A stretch of DNA of 7,174 bases. Origin: JBBQRS01 sp038214535. GTDB taxonomy: Bacteria > Chloroflexota > Anaerolineae > CG2-30-64-16. The stretch spans positions 1 to 7,174 of the forward strand of contig JBBQRS010000175.1 of NCBI GenBank assembly GCA_038214535.1, given 5' to 3'. Under the pieces are notes generated by a model. The model was not told the origin of the DNA. It did no database searches and saw only the letters and a list, made by a program, of their open reading frames with translations. The position numbers and the translations under genes are program-made. Below are positions 4,977 through 7,174 of the stretch, in pieces (position 1 is the first letter of the stretch; each line of letters begins with the position of its first letter).

Positions 4977-6146
4977 TTATGAGTTGGGCCGACTCCGTGT
5001 CTGCTGAAGCAGCGCCTCGTCGGGTGGACAGGCTTCACCCGCGGCGTCTACCAGCGTGGCGGGCGCGGCGCGGAGTTCGCTACCGAAGTGCTTGCTTTGG
5101 AACCGCAGCGCCACGTTGACTAGCATAATCATTACCGGCACCTCGATCAGCGGGCCGATGACCGCGGCAAATGCCACGCCGGACCCGATGCCGAACACGG
5201 CCACGGCCACGGCAATCGCCAGCTCGAAGTTGTTGCTGGCCGCGGTGAACGCCATGGTGGTAGTTTTCGAGTAGTCGGCCTTCACCTTGACGCCGATCCA
5301 GAAGCTCACCAGGAACATGACGATGAAATAGATCACCAGCGGCACGGCGATGCGCACCACGTCGAGCGGGAGTTGCACGATCAGCTCGCCCTTCAGGCTG
5401 AACATGACGAGGATGGTGAAGAGCAGCGCGATCAACGTGAGCGGGCTGATGCGCGGGATGAAAACCGTCTCATACCAGACGCGACCCTTTGTGCGCAGCA
5501 GGATGAAGCGCGTGGCGAACCCCGCGATCATCGGGATGCCCAGATAGATGAACACCGTCCGCGCCAGCTCACCGATGCTGATCTGCACGGTGGCGCCCTC
5601 CAACCCCAACGCTTGCGGCAGCACCGTGATGAAAACGTAGGCGTAGATGCTGTAGAACAGCACCTGGAAGACGCTGTTGAACGCCACCAGCCCGGCGGCG
5701 TACTCGGTGTCGCCCTTCGCCAGTTGGTTCCAGACGATCACCATGGCGATGCAGCGCGCCAGCCCGATCAGAATCAGGCCGACCATGTGCTCGGGGTAGT
5801 TGTGCAGGAAGATCACGGCCAGCACGAACATCAGGATCGGGCCGATGATCCAGTTTTCAAAAAGCGATAGGCCCAGCACCTTCGTATCCCGGAAGACCTC
5901 GGGCAGGCGCTCGTATTTCACCTTGCAGAAGGGCGGGTACATCATCAGGATGAGGCCGATAGCGATGGCGATGTTGGTCGTGCCCACCTGGAAGCCGTTG
6001 ATGAAGTTCTCGACGCCCGGCACGAAGTAACCGACGGCAACGCCGATCGCCATCGCCAGGAAGATCCACAGTGTCAGATAGCGGTCGAGAAACGAAAGCC
6101 GGCGCGTGCCTTGAACCGGTTCGATAGTTGCAGTTATCTGTGACAT
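4977..6146 (-). CDS. acr3: Arsenite efflux permease, ACR3 family
   Basis: The 389-residue membrane protein exports As(III) using the proton gradient. The hydrophobic profile fits the ten transmembrane helices of ACR3, with the N-terminus in the cytoplasm. Two family hallmarks are present: GLARCIAMVIVWNQLAKGD (128-146), carrying the essential cysteine (Cys132), and AASNNFELAIAVAVAVFG (302-319), carrying the conserved glutamate (Glu308). A hydrophilic tail of about 35 residues follows the last helix and contains one cysteine (Cys373). The ATG at 6144-6146 is chosen because GGAGG stands 7 bases upstream; the longer open frame back to 6254 overlaps arsC and has no family resemblance. It lies 16 bp after arsC and 19 bp before the sulfatase. 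Its pairing with a reductase and ArsR makes the role secure. Confidence 0.96.
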   Translation of the reverse strand: MSQITATIEPVQGTRRLSFLDRYLTLWIFLAMAIGVAVGYFVPGVENFINGFQVGTTNIAIAIGLILMMYPPFCKVKYERLPEVFRDTKVLGLSLFENWIIGPILMFVLAVIFLHNYPEHMVGLILIGLARCIAMVIVWNQLAKGDTEYAAGLVAFNSVFQVLFYSIYAYVFITVLPQALGLEGATVQISIGELARTVFIYLGIPMIAGFATRFILLRTKGRVWYETVFIPRISPLTLIALLFTILVMFSLKGELIVQLPLDVVRIAVPLVIYFIVMFLVSFWIGVKVKADYSKTTTMAFTAASNNFELAIAVAVAVFGIGSGVAFAAVIGPLIEVPVMIMLVNVALRFQSKHFGSELRAAPATLVDAAGEACPPDEALLQQTRSRPNS

Positions 6147-6162
6147 GACGCAACCTCCACAG

Positions 6163-6588
6163 TTACGCGTTGGGTGCATACTCATCGAGCAGCGCCGGGA
6201 CCTGCGCGGCGATATCATCGCGCACGGCGCGGAACGCTGCCAGCACTTCATCATCCGTCCCTTTCACCGCGGCCGGGTCGGGGAAGCCCAGGTGTTCCCG
6301 CTTTCCCACTCCGAGCCACAGCGGGCACTCCTCAGCGGCCGAGTCGCACACCGTCACCACCAGATCGAACGGCGTGGTGCGGAACTCGTCCGCGGATTTC
6401 GAGCGCCCCGTGTGCTCGATGCCGATCTCGCGCAGGGCCTGGATAGCGATCGGATGGACGTAGCCCGCGGGCCTGGTCCCCGCGCTGACCGCTTCCCACC
6501 GGTCGCCCAATTGCGCGTTCACAATCGCCTCGGCCATCTGCGACCGCGCCGAGTTGCCGGTGCACAGGAACAACACTTTGCGTTTCAT
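6163..6588 (-). CDS. arsC: Arsenate reductase, thioredoxin-coupled (low-molecular-weight phosphatase type)
   Basis: The 141-residue enzyme reduces arsenate to arsenite in the cytoplasm so that Acr3 can expel it. The P-loop is C9-TGNSA-R15 (CX5R), in KVLFLCTGNSARSQMAEA. The two further cysteines that relay the disulfide are at 81 and 88 (VTVCDSAAEECPLW), the same spacing as Cys10/82/89 of the plasmid pI258 enzyme. The general acid is in FPDPA (Asp104). This places it with the thioredoxin-dependent class, not the glutaredoxin class. The ATG at 6586-6588 has a GAGGAGG site that overlaps the arsR stop codon, and the gap to arsR is 13 bp, which suggests translational coupling. Confidence 0.97.
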   Translation of the reverse strand: MKRKVLFLCTGNSARSQMAEAIVNAQLGDRWEAVSAGTRPAGYVHPIAIQALREIGIEHTGRSKSADEFRTTPFDLVVTVCDSAAEECPLWLGVGKREHLGFPDPAAVKGTDDEVLAAFRAVRDDIAAQVPALLDEYAPNA

Positions 6589-6601
6589 TTATTCCGCCTC
6601 C

Positions 6602-6982
6602 TCAGACCTTAAGAGCGCTCTCTGCCGGCTTCAGTACGCCGGCCGGCCCGCAGACGCGCCGGGGCTTCATGCGCGCCGGATCGAAGAACGCCGCGAACGA
6701 GTCCTGCAACGCGCGCAGCGCCTCCGGGTTGACCGAGTAGTAGATCCAACGGGCATCGAGCGCGTCGCGTTCCATCTCGATCAGGCCCGCCTCGTGCAGC
6801 ACGCGCAGATGATGCGAGACCAGGTTAGGCGGCGCGCCGAGCGCGTCGCCTAACTCGCAGTTGCACTGCACGCCTTCCAGCAAAAGGTGGATGATGTGGA
6901 GACGTTTGGGCTCGGCCAGTGTCTTCAACCACACCGCCAGTTGCTCCGCATCGGCAGGGAGCGCGTTCAGCTCATGTGACAT
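6602..6982 (-). CDS. arsR: ArsR/SmtB-family arsenic-responsive repressor
   Basis: The 126-residue protein is a winged-helix repressor that should release DNA on binding As(III). AVWLKTLAEPKRLHIIHLLL (16-35) opens the fold; the recognition helix is in APPNLVSHHLRVLHEAGLI (50-68), followed by the wing (RDALDARWIYYSV, 72-84). The metal site is a Cys-X-Cys in VQCNCELGDAL (Cys40 and Cys42), corresponding to the ELCVCDL motif of classic ArsR. A third cysteine at 111 (RRVCGPAG) could be an extra ligand. The ATG at 6980-6982 is preceded by GGAG at 6 bases. An in-frame ATG at 6994 and the frame up to 7042 lie in the promoter/operator and are rejected. It heads the operon arsR-arsC-acr3-sulfatase and presumably represses it. 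Confidence 0.96.
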   Translation of the reverse strand: MSHELNALPADAEQLAVWLKTLAEPKRLHIIHLLLEGVQCNCELGDALGAPPNLVSHHLRVLHEAGLIEMERDALDARWIYYSVNPEALRALQDSFAAFFDPARMKPRRVCGPAGVLKPAESALKV

Positions 6983-6998
6983 GGCAAACTCCATATAG

Positions 6999-7014
6999 TT
7001 CAATCTGGATTGAA
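6999..7014. promoter_or_regulatory. ArsR operator
   Basis: TTCAATCTGGATTGAA is an inverted repeat with perfect 7-bp arms and a 2-base centre. It begins at the last base of the -10 hexamer and covers the predicted transcription start, about 17 bases before the arsR ATG. TTCAA/TTGAA half-sites are common in ArsR operators. The assignment rests on position, symmetry and the identity of the downstream gene. Confidence 0.75.
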
Positions 7015-7042
7015 TTATATGGGAACGGAGAGGCGTTGTCAA
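7014..7042 (-). promoter_or_regulatory. Promoter of the ars operon (consensus sigma70)
   Basis: Both hexamers match consensus perfectly: TTGACA at 7037-7042 and TATAAT at 7014-7019, with a 17-base spacer. A start near 7007 would give a leader of about 25 bases. Such a strong promoter fits one held silent by a repressor sitting on the start site. Confidence 0.85.
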
Positions 7043-7052
7043 TCCTCTGCGG

Positions 7053-7070
7053 GGTTAAATTTGCTTAACC
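7053..7070. repeat. Small inverted repeat upstream of the ars promoter
   Basis: GGTTAA (7053-7058) and TTAACC (7065-7070) form an 18-bp inverted repeat with a 6-base centre, roughly 10 bp upstream of the ars -35 element. It could bind a second regulator. It differs in sequence from the ArsR site, and its short AT-containing arms could arise by chance. Confidence 0.3.
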
Positions 7071-7098
7071 TCTGATCTGAAAACTGCGCGGCGGCCCA

Positions 7099-7156
7099 TT
7101 GTAGTGACGGCTTAAGCCGTTTTTGGGGAACAAAAAGGCTGATACCGGCACTACAA
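7099..7156. repeat. MITE-like dispersed palindrome
   Basis: The left arm, TTGTAGTGACGGCTTAAGCC followed by GTTTTT (7099-7124), is an imperfect inverted copy of 7132-7156, which starts AAAAAGGC and ends CACTACAA. The loop is 7 bases (7125-7131). The terminal 8 bases of each arm match exactly and the flanking CCAT/ATGG nearly extends the symmetry. The left arm also contains a perfect 14-bp palindrome, ACGGCTTAAGCCGT (7107-7120), followed by five Ts, so it could also act as a terminator. Similar short GTAGTGACGGCT-type palindromes are, from memory, dispersed in Chloroflexota genomes. An 8-G run (7162-7169) lies just outside. Confidence 0.6.
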
Positions 7157-7174
7157 ATGGCGGGGGGGGTAAGC

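Noticed and set aside
4340..5119. 259-codon plus-strand frame opposite the sulfatase and acr3 end
   Set aside because: Low-complexity Arg/Val/Ala product with no family resemblance, crossing the junction of two well-supported genes.
6147..6254. Upstream extension of acr3 into arsC
   Set aside because: The added residues are Arg/Cys-rich, unlike any ACR3 N-terminus, and GGAGG directly precedes the ATG at 6144-6146.

Overview
The window is about 60% GC and every gene I can support reads on the minus strand, so biological order runs from high to low coordinates. Several traits point to a member of the Chloroflexota: a membrane-anchored SurA/PrsA-like isomerase with long Pro-Thr runs, an S18 with a Gly/Arg-rich N-terminal extension, and a GTAGTGACGGCTTAAGCCG-type dispersed palindrome. 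This assignment is an inference from style, not from a marker gene.

Right part (about 3450-7050): an arsenic-resistance operon, arsR - arsC (thioredoxin-type) - acr3 - sulfatase. It is driven by a near-perfect sigma70 promoter (TTGACA-N17-TATAAT, 7014-7042), and a 16-bp inverted repeat sits on the start site as the likely ArsR operator. The gaps are 13, 16 and 19 bp and each gene has a Shine-Dalgarno site, so the four genes look co-transcribed. The first three form a standard circuit: arsenate is reduced to arsenite, arsenite is exported, and ArsR senses it. The last gene, a cytoplasmic formylglycine-type sulfatase, is not a usual ars member and is the most curious gene here. Upstream of the operon lies a MITE-like palindrome (7099-7156) and a G-run.

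Middle (2784-3410): a Phd/YefM-RelE toxin-antitoxin pair with its own promoter and a cluster of GGCAAT half-sites. The antitoxin is intact. The toxin is broken by a one-base frameshift near 2940; both halves are clearly RelE-like.

Left part (179-2768): a core operon rpsF - ssb - rpsR followed by a parvulin-type peptidyl-prolyl isomerase in the place where rplI often sits. A good promoter (TTGCCA-N17-TATAAC) precedes a roughly 124-nt structured leader that may be the S6:S18 autoregulatory element. Both internal gaps of the operon (92 and 86 bp) contain further RNA-structure candidates.

Left edge (1-92): the first 30 codons of what looks like an IS5-type transposase, cut by the window end. No tRNA, rRNA or CRISPR array was seen, and no stretch over 300 bases lacks a gene.
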